Shown here: in pieces, positions 9,391-18,324 of the stretch
Layout of the letters: each line of letters begins with the position of its first letter
Numbering within the stretch: the first letter of the stretch is position 1
Origin: Thalassotalea sp. HSM 43
GTDB lineage: Bacteria; Pseudomonadota; Gammaproteobacteria; Enterobacterales; Alteromonadaceae
Assembly (NCBI RefSeq): GCF_004752005.1
Contig: NZ_CP038493.1
Location: 3,124,302 to 3,188,301 of the forward strand
DNA: 64,000 bases
Direction: 5' to 3'
Notes under the pieces: model-generated
Databases searched by the model: none
What the model was told of the DNA's origin: nothing
What the model saw: the letters and a program-made list of their open reading frames with translations, nothing else
Made by a program: the position numbers and the translations under genes

Positions 9391-10888
9391 AGGCAAAATA
9401 TTATCTGTTGTATTAATTGCCGCGGCATTCGGTGTCGGTAATTATTATGGCGGTTTAAATTCCAGCCCAGTGATCACTTCCTCAAGTGGTGGCGCAAGCT
9501 TTGGCGGTGGCTACGATAAATCACAAGATCAAGATGCAAGCGCTGAAGCCGTGCAACAAGTGCAAGGTGAAGTCCGTGTCGTTAATGATGGTGAATCCAT
9601 TATGGCAGCGGTTAAAGCGGCGAATCCGGGTGATACCATTCAAGTAATGCCGGGCAAATATCACGAAACCGTGTATGTCGATAAAGAAGACATCAAAATT
9701 GTCGGTGTGATCAAAGAAGGCGCGCGTGCGACGATGGATGGTCAAGGCAAGCTTAATGACGCCATATTGTACTCAGGAAATAACTTTGTCGTTGAAAACA
9801 TGACCATCACTGGTTACAAAGGCAACGGTATTATGGGCCAAGCTGGTAATAACTTTATCATCCGTAATAACTTGATTGTAGATACCGGTGTCTATGGTAT
9901 TTTCCCACAATTGGGTAAAAACGGTATCGTTGAGCACAATGTCATTTCGGGTATCGAAGACGCGGCCATCTATGTCGGTATGAGTGATAACATTCATGTT
10001 GCTCATAACGAAGTGTTTGACTCGGTTGCCGGTATTGAAATTGAAAACTCGCGTCATGCCATCGTTGAAAACAACTACGTGCATGACAACACCGGCGGTA
10101 TTCTGGCATTTATTACCCCAGGACTACCGATTAAAACCACCTATGACGTGATCATTCGTAATAACTTTGTGGTTAACAATAATACCGAGAACTTCGCTAT
10201 ACCGGGTTCAACGGTTGCGATGATCCCAGCAGGCTCTGGCATTATCGTTTGGGCTGGTGATGACGTGATTATTGAAGGTAATATCATCAGTAATAACAAA
10301 ACCGGTGGTATCTTGGTCTCCGATCATAACTCGTTTGGCGCCGGCTCTAACGATCCTGAGTCTGAACCAAATCCAGATCGCACCATGATTTTGGATAACT
10401 TTATGATGAATAACGGCTATGACACCATTGATGAAGTCAAAGCGTTATTGGCTATTGAGCTTAAAGGCTCTGATAGTGCCGATATCATCAAGGTTGGTGG
10501 TGGTGTAGACAGCTGTATCATTAACCGTCATCGTTATACCACAGCCGGTGTTAGCGATTGGAAAGAGTGTGACTTTACCAACACCAAGAATATTGAAACC
10601 TACCTGTTAGACAAGCCTGTTGCACCACGTGACATTGATCCAAGTGAACGCGGTAAAATCGCTTACCTTGGTATTTGTACTGGCTGTCATACTTATACTG
10701 ACCGTATGATTGGCCCTCCAGTAAATATCATTCAGGCATTATATATGGATAACCCGCAAGGTTTGGCGGACTACATTGCCAATCCAACCAAAAAGCGCGA
10801 AGATTACCCTGAAATGCCACCGCAAAACTACCTTGATGAAGGTACCCGTTTAGCTGTTGCAGAATACATGCTAAAAACATCTAACTAA
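9383..10888 (+). CDS. parallel beta-helix protein with C-terminal cytochrome c domain
   Basis: 501 residues. The start at ATG 9383 overlaps the preceding stop and has a GGGTGAAGA ribosome site; an in-frame GTG at 9371 is less likely. An N-terminal signal or anchor segment (about 5-22) is followed by a glycine/serine linker, then a right-handed beta-helix (about 60-350) with repeated NNFIIRNN, NNYVHDN, RNNFVVNN-type rungs as in carbohydrate-binding or lyase-like proteins, and a single haem site CTGCH at 432-436 with MPPQNY as likely axial Met. It resembles the paired/fused beta-helix and cytochrome families of unknown function. Exported; substrate unknown. Confidence 0.88.
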   Translation: MSKGKILSVVLIAAAFGVGNYYGGLNSSPVITSSSGGASFGGGYDKSQDQDASAEAVQQVQGEVRVVNDGESIMAAVKAANPGDTIQVMPGKYHETVYVDKEDIKIVGVIKEGARATMDGQGKLNDAILYSGNNFVVENMTITGYKGNGIMGQAGNNFIIRNNLIVDTGVYGIFPQLGKNGIVEHNVISGIEDAAIYVGMSDNIHVAHNEVFDSVAGIEIENSRHAIVENNYVHDNTGGILAFITPGLPIKTTYDVIIRNNFVVNNNTENFAIPGSTVAMIPAGSGIIVWAGDDVIIEGNIISNNKTGGILVSDHNSFGAGSNDPESEPNPDRTMILDNFMMNNGYDTIDEVKALLAIELKGSDSADIIKVGGGVDSCIINRHRYTTAGVSDWKECDFTNTKNIETYLLDKPVAPRDIDPSERGKIAYLGICTGCHTYTDRMIGPPVNIIQALYMDNPQGLADYIANPTKKREDYPEMPPQNYLDEGTRLAVAEYMLKTSN

Positions 10889-10905
10889 TTGATACAGAGA
10901 TATAA

Positions 10906-10933
10906 AAAGCCAGAGCAATGCTCTGGCTTTTTT
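10906..10933 (+). terminator. rho-independent terminator of the cytochrome operon
   Basis: GCCAGAGC, loop AAT, GCTCTGGC, then six T. It closes the three-gene cytochrome operon. Confidence 0.9.
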
Positions 10934-11078
10934 GTTTTAGGACGATGGTTTTTTACTATAATTAAGCGCTCTATTTCGCGGCTTTCATTAGCGGCGGTTA
11001 TTGGTCGTGCTCAGTAAGCTTAGCGCTGACTTATCACAGCAGGTGTCGCCAACCAGCTAGCGGTGAACGCCATTACAG

Positions 11079-11636
11079 TTACGCATCGTGTCGATAATTT
11101 GGATTTACTTCACCGTATATTAAGGTGTTGTGCCAGACATCGTTAATGCGGTATTCCTGCAACATCATGCCTTCACGTTGTAAGCCGATATTTTCCATCA
11201 CTTTCCAACTGCCAGTATTGGTTTCATTGCAATAGGCGGTAACCCGTCGCAAATTCAATCGTTCAAACAAGTACTGCTTAATGGCTTTCGCACCTTCGCT
11301 GGCATACCCTTGGCGTTTATGGTGTTTTGAAATCATGTAACCAAGTTCGGCATTTTGACTGTTTTTACAAATCATGCGCACCGAAAAACAACCAATCGGC
11401 TCGCCGCTGGTTTTATCAATGCCAATCATCGATGACCATTTCATTTCTTCACCACGAAAGGGTTCAAGGAACTCAACAAACCAGGATTTGATCTGTTCAT
11501 CGGTTTGCGGTTCTTTAATGTGCAACATCTGCTCTGGATCAGATTGCATACTATAGACAAATGGCCAGTCGCTGTTGCACGTGGTACGGATCAGCAAACG
11601 CTCGGTTTCCAATGTGATTAACTTATAATTTTCCAT
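11079..11636 (-). CDS. GNAT-family N-acetyltransferase (RimJ/RimL-like)
   Basis: 185 residues with the RimJ-type opening LITLETERLLIR and the acetyl-CoA-binding region at about 97-115 (ELGYMISKHHKRQGYASEGAKA), followed by NTGSWKVMENIGL, the usual C-terminal signature. Such enzymes acetylate protein N-termini or small molecules, and the substrate cannot be told from sequence. It is monocistronic and divergent from the SDR gene, with about 100 bp between their starts. Confidence 0.88.
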   Translation of the reverse strand: MENYKLITLETERLLIRTTCNSDWPFVYSMQSDPEQMLHIKEPQTDEQIKSWFVEFLEPFRGEEMKWSSMIGIDKTSGEPIGCFSVRMICKNSQNAELGYMISKHHKRQGYASEGAKAIKQYLFERLNLRRVTAYCNETNTGSWKVMENIGLQREGMMLQEYRINDVWHNTLIYGEVNPNYRHDA

Positions 11637-11733
11637 AATTAAATTAGCTTGGTGATTTGTTAATAAGATATTACATTTGTTTTATGATCTCACGTAAACT
11701 TTACTGCATAATGGAACAAACAAGGATATTAAT

Positions 11734-12402
11734 GTGCCGAAAAATATAGTTATTACGGGTGCCAATCGTGGTATTGGTTTGCAATTGACCAAACAATACG
11801 TCAACCAAGGCTGTCATGTATACGCGGTTTGCCGGCAAGCAAGCGACGAACTAAATCAGCTGACCAATGTCGAAGTCATTAGTGGTATCGATGTCACCGA
11901 TAGCGCCTGCCTGACCGATTTAGCCGCTGCATTACGAGGCATCGCTATTGATGTATTGATCAATAATGCCGGTATTTTACGTAATGAAACCTTAACGGAT
12001 TTTAATAATCAAACCATTGTTGAGCAGTTTTTGGTTAATGCCTTAGCACCGTTAAATGTATGCCAACACTTGTTGGCTAACTTGTCATCAGGCAGCAAGA
12101 TTGCGCTTGTCACTTCGCGTATGGGCTCTATAGCCGATAATGGCTCGGGTGGTCGTTACGGCTATCGCATGAGTAAAGCGGCGTTAAACGCTGGAGCGGT
12201 GTCACTGGCGAAAGATTTAGCCGCTGACGGTATCGCAGTGGGGATTTATCACCCGGGTTATGTACAAACAGATATGACAGCAGGGCGCGGTGATATTGTG
12301 CCAGAGCAAGCAGCTGAACGAATCGCAGGGCTGATTGCGAGCTTAGATATGAACAATAGCGGTGTGTTTTATCATTCCAATGGTGACGTTTTGCCTTGGT
12401 AA
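11734..12402 (+). CDS. short-chain dehydrogenase/reductase
   Basis: 222 residues; an NAD(P)-dependent oxidoreductase of the classical SDR family. It has the cofactor motif TGANRGIG (about 8-15), the NNAG motif, a catalytic Ser in VTSRMGS and YxxxK in YRMSK. The length and the tail PEQAAERIAG resemble the C-factor/CsgA-like subgroup. The start is GTG with an AAGGATATTA ribosome site. An FG-GAP protein gene follows 35 bp downstream. The substrate is unknown. Confidence 0.9.
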   Translation: MPKNIVITGANRGIGLQLTKQYVNQGCHVYAVCRQASDELNQLTNVEVISGIDVTDSACLTDLAAALRGIAIDVLINNAGILRNETLTDFNNQTIVEQFLVNALAPLNVCQHLLANLSSGSKIALVTSRMGSIADNGSGGRYGYRMSKAALNAGAVSLAKDLAADGIAVGIYHPGYVQTDMTAGRGDIVPEQAAERIAGLIASLDMNNSGVFYHSNGDVLPW

Positions 12403-12437
12403 TTACAGAATAAGCAAATAATAGAGAGAGCTTAACT

Positions 12438-13952
12438 ATGCATTTTCGTCGAATTTTATGGGTAATGGCGACGGCAACATTGTTTTCGGGCGAGTTGGCG
12501 GCAAGGGATTCTTTTAGCTTCGGCCAATACCAAATCAATGCGCCGTTTAATATATCGCAAGATCCAATTCGTGCCAATTTAACCGACAACCCCGGTAAAG
12601 AGTTGTTATTGGTGGGTGAGAAAGACGGTGAATCTCGCCTTGCTATGTTTGTCTTCAATGACACCATTGAAAACTACGTGATGCAATTTGATATTGCTCT
12701 GGATAAGGCCTATTTTGCTTACGATGTCAGTGATGAGCAAACATCTGCGGAAAAAATGCAGTCTTTGTATTTTCTTGCCAGCAATAAAGTCTCGCGTTTT
12801 GTGTTAGCCAAAGAGCCACAGTTTGTTGATGTTGCCAAGGTCAGCTCGATTTACATAAATCACGATGCCAAATATTTAAAACAATCTGACTTTGTTAAAG
12901 ATATCAACGACGATGGTTTAGACGATGTGGTTTTAATGGACTTTACCAACCTGAATATCTACTTACAACAAGCGGATCAGCAGTTTGTCTCGCAACAATT
13001 GACGATTACACCTACTGTCGAAATTTTTGAAAGCTCAGTGAGCTATACCGAGAAACCGTATTATTTAGTCGACATGAACTTTGACGGTCGTAAAGATGTG
13101 GTCTTGCCAGGCGAAGGCGTTCTCGATGTCTATAGCCAAAACCAGCAGGGCAGTTTTGCTGACAGTGCCACACCCATTACCCTTCACCCAAGCATTACTG
13201 CCATCAATTGGTGGGATGCCCGTGGTGCCGACGGCAAAAACCTTGACCAAAGTGACTTTGCCCATCGCACCATAGATGATTTACGCGATATCGATAATGA
13301 CGGTGTTGCCGATTTGATTGTACGTTATACGCAAAGCGCTGGCGTGCTCGATAAAAGCAACGACTATGAAGTCTATCTTGGCCGTCAAAAAGACCAACAA
13401 GTGATTTACCAACAAAAAGCCGATACCGCGATTAAATCAGACGGTACGCTGGCGCAGTTGGACTTTATCGATGTTGATAATGATGAACGCCAAGAGGTTA
13501 TGGCATCCAGTTTTGATATTTCCGTATCGCAAGTGGTTAGTGCATTATTGACCGGCAGTGTTGACCAACAAGTGTTGATTTTTGCCCTCGACAAAAACCT
13601 TAAATATCAACAACAATTTGAAGACGAAGTGGAATTAAAATTCAGCCTGTCATCGGGCAAAAGTGGCTCACCTGTCATTGAGTTGGCTGATTTAGATGGT
13701 GATGGTGCCAAAGAACTGATCCTCTCTGAAGAAGATCATCAGCTGAAAATTTTTGCTGGTAGCAAACAGGGCAAGTTACTGACAGATTCCTATCAAACAG
13801 TGAAAATCCATTTACCCAAAAATGGCGTTCTACTAAGTTCTGATGACATCAATATGGATGGTCGCTCTGAACTTTTGGTACGCTATAGCAGTGAGGACAA
13901 TGACGATGGTGAAAATCGTCAAAACCGTTTATTGGTGTTGCACCTAAAATAA
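12438..13952 (+). CDS. secreted FG-GAP/VCBS-repeat protein
   Basis: 504 residues with a signal peptide (about 1-22, cleavage near LAARD). At least five calcium-loop-like repeats DxNxDGxxD/E are visible: DINDDGLDD, DMNFDGRKD, DIDNDGVAD, DLDGDGAKE and DINMDGRSE. They are the hallmark of integrin-like beta-propellers found in extracellular adhesion or enzyme-associated proteins. No catalytic domain was identified. It follows the SDR gene by 35 bp and precedes an ATL gene by 25 bp, so co-transcription is possible though the functions look unrelated. Confidence 0.85.
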   Translation: MHFRRILWVMATATLFSGELAARDSFSFGQYQINAPFNISQDPIRANLTDNPGKELLLVGEKDGESRLAMFVFNDTIENYVMQFDIALDKAYFAYDVSDEQTSAEKMQSLYFLASNKVSRFVLAKEPQFVDVAKVSSIYINHDAKYLKQSDFVKDINDDGLDDVVLMDFTNLNIYLQQADQQFVSQQLTITPTVEIFESSVSYTEKPYYLVDMNFDGRKDVVLPGEGVLDVYSQNQQGSFADSATPITLHPSITAINWWDARGADGKNLDQSDFAHRTIDDLRDIDNDGVADLIVRYTQSAGVLDKSNDYEVYLGRQKDQQVIYQQKADTAIKSDGTLAQLDFIDVDNDERQEVMASSFDISVSQVVSALLTGSVDQQVLIFALDKNLKYQQQFEDEVELKFSLSSGKSGSPVIELADLDGDGAKELILSEEDHQLKIFAGSKQGKLLTDSYQTVKIHLPKNGVLLSSDDINMDGRSELLVRYSSEDNDDGENRQNRLLVLHLK

Positions 13953-13977
13953 CCGCTGTAGATAAGTAGATTGATTG

Positions 13978-14319
13978 ATGTCCGCTGATAACTACCAACG
14001 TATTTGGCAAACCGTGCTGGCTGTACCCAAAGGAAAGGTCGCCAGTTATGGGCAAATAGCCGATTTAGCTGGCTTACCGGGGCGTGCCCGTCTGGTCGGT
14101 AAAGCCCTAGGTCATGCACCCAAAGCGATGAATGTGCCGTGGTATCGCATCATCAACTCACAAGGTAAAATATCTCTTCCCAAAGGCAGCGAAGGCTTTG
14201 AGCGACAAAAAAACTTACTGATAGATGAAGGTGTGGTGGTGCTTAATGGCCGTATTAAGCTTAAAGACTTTGCCTGGCAACCTGATCTCAGTGAACTGCT
14301 GTTCAATCTTAAATTTTAG
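13978..14319 (+). CDS. alkyltransferase-like protein (ATL), MGMT homologue without active-site Cys
   Basis: 113 residues, matching the isolated C-terminal domain of O6-alkylguanine-DNA alkyltransferases (IWQTVLAVPKGKVASYG at the start, then RLVGKAL). The usual PCHRV active site is PWYRI here: tryptophan replaces the reactive cysteine, the defining change of ATL proteins. These bind alkylated guanine without repairing it and hand the lesion to nucleotide excision repair. The ATG at 13978 was chosen over an in-frame TTG one codon before. Confidence 0.93.
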   Translation: MSADNYQRIWQTVLAVPKGKVASYGQIADLAGLPGRARLVGKALGHAPKAMNVPWYRIINSQGKISLPKGSEGFERQKNLLIDEGVVVLNGRIKLKDFAWQPDLSELLFNLKF

Positions 14320-14361
14320 GCTTAGTTTTAAGCTTAAGTTTAATCCGCTTTTAACCCTCCT

Positions 14362-14958
14362 TTAACCCATAGCGACAAAACCCGGTTGTTGTTGCACTCG
14401 AGATATCCAAGCGCGAATTTTCGGGAAGTTGGTTAAATCAAAACCACCTTCATGGGCAACGTGGGTATACGCGAATAAAGCAATATCAGCGATAGAATAT
14501 TGGTTATCAACAAAAAAAACATTGTTCGATAAGTGCTTTTCCATAGCCGTTAAAGCTTTATAACCACCTGATTGCTTTTCTCGATATTCTCGTTTTCGCT
14601 CGTTCGGCAAACCTAAATATTTCTCAATAAAGCGCGCCACAGCGATGTAGGGTTCGTGTGAATATTGCTCGAAGAATTGCCACTGCAGCACTTGTGCTTT
14701 GCCCAAGCGGGCGTTAGGTAATAATCGGCTATTGGCGGCTAAGTAGTTCAATATGGCGTTAGATTCGCTCAAATACTCACCGGGCGCTATCTCAAGTAGC
14801 GGAATTTTTCCATTGGCATTTTTGCCAAGAAACGCCTCGGATTGGGTATCACCAGCTAAAATATCCACATCACACCATTGGTAGTCGATGTTAAGGTTGG
14901 CACACAAAAGCTGAATTTTATAACAGTTACCGGATTGTTTATCGCCATATACTTTCAT
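14362..14958 (-). CDS. glutathione S-transferase family protein
   Basis: About 198 residues from the ATG at 14958, which has an AGGC upstream and gives the family opening MKVYGDKQSGNCYKI; a start 18 bp further up is possible. The thioredoxin-like N-domain has the Ser in SGNCYK, the cis-Pro in GKIPLLE and the glutathione contact ESNAIL. The all-helical C-domain starts near residue 85 and carries IADIALFAY. Substrate class uncertain. It converges with the ATL gene, with no clear terminator between them. Confidence 0.9.
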   Translation of the reverse strand: MKVYGDKQSGNCYKIQLLCANLNIDYQWCDVDILAGDTQSEAFLGKNANGKIPLLEIAPGEYLSESNAILNYLAANSRLLPNARLGKAQVLQWQFFEQYSHEPYIAVARFIEKYLGLPNERKREYREKQSGGYKALTAMEKHLSNNVFFVDNQYSIADIALFAYTHVAHEGGFDLTNFPKIRAWISRVQQQPGFVAMG

Positions 14959-15142
14959 GATTTTGCCTATTTTCATTAATTCTATAAAACAGTTAATTAC
15001 CTAATCTTTATACCTTTTTTGCTTATGATTCTAAAGCAAAAGACTCGACTATTTAGTTTTTTGTACTATGGTTTAATTTGTTCAACGCAAGGTAGTAGCA
15101 TGTTGTAGGGAAGCTCTTGCAAAACCATTAAAGGAAAGTGTA

Positions 15143-15574
15143 ATGAAAATTAAGTCCATAATAACTATGCTAGCTGCAGTTGCGGTATTAATGACCGGTG
15201 CGGTAAATGCTGAAGGCAAGCGCTACGATAAAGCTGTTAGCTGGAAGAACATTGTTAAAATTGATTATAAGCCTGGCAAACGTGGTGCAGCGCTGAAAAT
15301 CATCAAAGAGTATTATCGTCCAGCGACAGAGAAGGCTGGTACCAATGCGCCAGAAATGATTCTTGAGTTGCAAACCGGTGATTATGACTTGCTTGTGGTT
15401 TGGCACATGAAAGGTGGTATCAATGATATGACCTGGGAAACTAACCCTGAGCAAAAACAATGGCGCGCCGCGTTAAATGAAATTGCTGGCAGTGAAGAAA
15501 AAGCCAAAGAAATTTTAGATGAATACATTAGCTATGTTCATCATGCGGAAAGCGAAATTGCTATCACTCGATAG
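15143..15574 (+). CDS. exported protein of unknown function
   Basis: 143 residues with a signal peptide (about 1-23, cleavage near VNAEG). The mature part alternates short strands and helices (IVKIDYKPGKRG, then MILELQTGDYDLLVVW, then helical AALNEIAGSEEKAKEILDEY). This pattern suggests a small ferredoxin-like or dimeric alpha/beta-barrel fold, though I cannot name a family. GGAAAG lies upstream of the ATG and a strong terminator lies downstream, so it is a single-gene unit. No cysteines in the mature part. Confidence 0.82.
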   Translation: MKIKSIITMLAAVAVLMTGAVNAEGKRYDKAVSWKNIVKIDYKPGKRGAALKIIKEYYRPATEKAGTNAPEMILELQTGDYDLLVVWHMKGGINDMTWETNPEQKQWRAALNEIAGSEEKAKEILDEYISYVHHAESEIAITR

Positions 15575-15625
15575 TATCTATCTGATGATGTGATTAAGCT
15601 AAAGCTAAAACGAAAATGAGTACGC

Positions 15626-15656
15626 AAAAAAAGCCCGCCAATGCGGGCTTTTTTAT
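15626..15656 (+). terminator. terminator between convergent genes
   Basis: AAAAAAAGCCCGC, loop CAAT, GCGGGCTTTTTTA. A-rich on one side and T-rich on the other, so it can work in both directions, for the exported-protein gene (+) and the zinc-ribbon gene (-). Confidence 0.9.
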
Positions 15657-15907
15657 TATTTGCAAATGGCTTTGTTACCAATGATCTTAAACGCTGGCGT
15701 GCCTCTGACCAATGTGTCTCGGGCAAATTGAGTGTGACAGTTTGGGCATATACCAGGTTCTTGCGTATGGTCGTCGACGATACGTTCTTTGAAGCATTTC
15801 ACTAAACCACCTTTGCCGCCTTTCTTGTATTTATACAGCAAGGTTTTGCATTTATTACAGAGAATATCGACACTTTTGCTAGGCAGTTTCTTATTCGGTT
15901 TTGCCAT
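15656..15907 (-). CDS. small zinc-ribbon-like protein
   Basis: 83 residues from the ATG at 15907 (the longer frame starts with TTG two codons earlier). Two metal knuckles are visible, CNKC near residue 17 and CPNC near 54, with a basic middle segment (KYKKGGKGGLVKC). The layout suits zinc binding and perhaps nucleic acid or protein contacts. Function unknown. It is divergent from the alpha/beta hydrolase gene. Confidence 0.78.
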   Translation of the reverse strand: MAKPNKKLPSKSVDILCNKCKTLLYKYKKGGKGGLVKCFKERIVDDHTQEPGICPNCHTQFARDTLVRGTPAFKIIGNKAICK

Positions 15908-15976
15908 ATCCAAACCACAGACAAAGATTTATACTATGCATTCTATCTTAATATTGACCACATTACCGAGTGTTAA

Positions 15977-16786
15977 ATGCAACCTGCAAAACCACAACTT
16001 GAAAAGCAAAATCACCACAAATTTCCTGGTGTATATATATCCGGAAATGGTCCTGCGGTGGTGATGCTGCATAGCTCGTTGAGTTCAGCTAGGCAATGGC
16101 GCGTGTTAGAACAAGCACTAGCGGTTAATTATACGTGCATCAATTTTGATTTGCTCGGGTATGGAGCCGCACCAGAGGTTGATAATAAGGCTGCTTATTC
16201 ATTGGCAACGGAAACCTCCCGCATCTTAGATGTTGTCGAACAGCTAATTGGTGACCAGCCATTTCATTTAGTCGGTCATTCATTTGGTGGCGCAATCGCG
16301 TTAAAAATTGCCTTAGAAAACCACAGCAGAATTTTAAGTTTGTCTTTGTATGAGCCGGTGGCATTTCATTTGTTGAAGCCAGGTACTGAGGCCAGAGCCA
16401 TGGTTGATGAATTTGCCCAACAAGTGTCGCAACTGGATCACTATAAAGGGGCAGAGCATTTTACCGATGTTTGGAATAGTCCCGGCTTTTTCAAAAGCTT
16501 ACCGCAAAAAATGCAGGCGCTCATGGCTGCCAATATTGATAAGGTCAACTTAGATTTTATTGGTTTGATTGGCGAGCGTTATCAAGCCGCTGATTACGGT
16601 GCTATTAACGCCCAGACTCTGCTGATTTGTGGTCGTCACTCACCAATTAAAGCTCATAGAATAGTTGAAATTCTTGACGCATCATTAACTAACGTAAACA
16701 AGGTTGTTATTGACGCTGGGCATATGGGACCGGTGACCAAGCCTGAACTTGTTGCTGAATTAATGCTCAGTAATATTAATCAATAA
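15977..16786 (+). CDS. alpha/beta hydrolase
   Basis: 269 residues with the canonical fold signals: a strand and oxyanion region in GNGPAVVMLHSS, the nucleophile elbow GHSFGGA (Ser near residue 106), a late acid in the ICGRHSPI region and a catalytic His in DAGHMGP. Cytosolic, no signal peptide. Substrate unknown. The last 27 bp overlap the 3' end of the convergent membrane-protein gene. Confidence 0.9.
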   Translation: MQPAKPQLEKQNHHKFPGVYISGNGPAVVMLHSSLSSARQWRVLEQALAVNYTCINFDLLGYGAAPEVDNKAAYSLATETSRILDVVEQLIGDQPFHLVGHSFGGAIALKIALENHSRILSLSLYEPVAFHLLKPGTEARAMVDEFAQQVSQLDHYKGAEHFTDVWNSPGFFKSLPQKMQALMAANIDKVNLDFIGLIGERYQAADYGAINAQTLLICGRHSPIKAHRIVEILDASLTNVNKVVIDAGHMGPVTKPELVAELMLSNINQ

Positions 16787-17155
16787 AAACGCGAATAGCG
16801 CAACGCCAAATACACACACCATTCTAACGGCGGAAAGTGATAAATTATCGGCGATTTGTTTGATAATACCTTGCAACCTTTGTTGTGATAACAGCAAAAG
16901 TAACAGCGCGGCAATAAGCGACAGCCAGCCGAGTAAGGTAAACACTGTTGGATAGCTTGCCAAATCTGCCGACATCAACAGCGACAGGCCAAATAGTACC
17001 CGTATCGCGATATCTGCGTAACGGGCGAGTGTGGAATTTAGCAATGTTGGCATCAGCGTCAATAATACCTTGGGCAATATCGCCGATATGGCACACAGCA
17101 TGATCATAGCGCCACATATTAGCCAAACCACACTTTGCCAGACGTTGTATTCCAT
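16760..17155 (-). CDS. small integral membrane protein, unknown function
   Basis: 131 residues with four hydrophobic segments (about 7-30, 45-65, 68-88 and 108-127) and little else. The N-terminus is short and polar. No family recognised. It is followed on the same strand by nothing close and preceded, 14 bp away, by the VOC gene, so the two are probably co-transcribed. It overlaps the alpha/beta hydrolase gene tail to tail by 27 bp. Confidence 0.75.
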   Translation of the reverse strand: MEYNVWQSVVWLICGAMIMLCAISAILPKVLLTLMPTLLNSTLARYADIAIRVLFGLSLLMSADLASYPTVFTLLGWLSLIAALLLLLLSQQRLQGIIKQIADNLSLSAVRMVCVFGVALFAFLLINITEH

Positions 17156-17169
17156 TGCTTATGCTCGAT

Positions 17170-17610
17170 TTATTCGCGGATATCTACCCGCCAAGGCGGA
17201 TTAAGACGATTTTCACCCGCCCAATACAGCTTAATTTTATTACCCGACGGATCATATAATATCGCTTCACGCCAAAGGTAGCGTTGATCTGTTGGTAGTT
17301 GTGCAAAAACAATATCGCGTTGTTGCAGTTGTGCGACCCATTGGTCTAATTGTTCGTGCTCAAAATAGATAACCGCACCACAGCCTGCAGACGCTTGTTG
17401 TAATGGTTGCTCTGAAGAGAGCTCTGAGGATTGCTCAGAAGATTGCTCTGGTGATTCTTCTAACGATAAAGAAAACGTTGCGTCACCATCTGGGCATTGA
17501 AAGCGCGCATAGTGGGGCGTATCAACGATCTGCGTGAAGCCCAAAGTGCGATAAAAGTCTGTTGCCCGCACCATATCGTTTACCGGCAATGTTACTTGAT
17601 TTAAATTCAC
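17170..17610 (-). CDS. VOC-family (glyoxalase/bleomycin-resistance fold) protein
   Basis: 146 residues. The opening VTLPVNDMVRATDFYRTLGF is the typical first beta-alpha-beta module and the end YDPSGNKIKLY is the second metal-binding strand. A low-complexity Glu/Ser/Gln insert at about residues 50-72 (SPEQSSEQSSELSSEQ) interrupts the domain where most family members have a short loop; it comes from a short coding repeat in the DNA. Substrate unknown. Confidence 0.87.
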   Translation of the reverse strand: MNLNQVTLPVNDMVRATDFYRTLGFTQIVDTPHYARFQCPDGDATFSLSLEESPEQSSEQSSELSSEQPLQQASAGCGAVIYFEHEQLDQWVAQLQQRDIVFAQLPTDQRYLWREAILYDPSGNKIKLYWAGENRLNPPWRVDIRE

Positions 17611-17652
17611 TAATAATCCCTTCGATAATCGTTTAATAAATTACTCGGCTAC

Positions 17653-18276
17653 TTATGCTGCCATGGGCGTATTCACCACTGCGGTGACGCCAGTTATGAG
17701 CATTTGCACGCCAATGACCGTTAAAATTAACCCCATCAATCGAGTGACGATGCCAAGCCCGTTTTCTCCGACGAGCAAAATGATTTTTGAACTGAAAATA
17801 AAACAAAAAAAGGTAATCACGCATAACGCCAAAAACACCAAAACGGTAATGGATATTTCCAACCAGCCGCCAGACGCGGAGTAGTTCATTGCCGTGGCAA
17901 TGGTGCCAGGACCGGCAAGTAAAGGCACAGCCAATGGCGAGACCGAGATATCCGAGTCAGCACTTTCATCGGAGGTGTGCATACTTGAGCTTTTGCCTTG
18001 CAACATGTGATAGCCCACCAGAAACACCAAAATACCACCGGCAATGCGTAACGCCGGAATGGTAATGCCAAACAGGTGAAAAATAGATTTACCCAATAAG
18101 CAAAACATTAGGATGATGCTAAAAGTGATAAACAGTGATTTTAACGCGGTGGCGCTTTGCTGCTGCTTGTTCATACCGCCGGTTAAGCCGGCAAATACTG
18201 CGGTGTTGGCAATAGGGTTCATGATGGCAAAAAAGGCCATAAATACGGACAACGCATGTTCAATCAAAGTGCTCAT
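17653..18276 (-). CDS. MarC/YhgN-family integral membrane protein
   Basis: 207 residues, six hydrophobic segments. The family signature is clear: FFAIMNPIANTAVF in the first segment, RIAGGILVFLVGYHML in the third, then a polar loop with SPLAVPLLAGPGTIATAM, and GLGIVTRLMGLIL near the end. MarC proteins are inner-membrane; their transport role is unproven despite the name. Separate promoter likely, as the next gene upstream is about 50 bp away. Confidence 0.92.
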   Translation of the reverse strand: MSTLIEHALSVFMAFFAIMNPIANTAVFAGLTGGMNKQQQSATALKSLFITFSIILMFCLLGKSIFHLFGITIPALRIAGGILVFLVGYHMLQGKSSSMHTSDESADSDISVSPLAVPLLAGPGTIATAMNYSASGGWLEISITVLVFLALCVITFFCFIFSSKIILLVGENGLGIVTRLMGLILTVIGVQMLITGVTAVVNTPMAA

Positions 18277-18324
18277 ATCATCTCAACCTATTCGGTGTTA
18301 TTGCTAAGCTTTTCAGAGAAAAAG

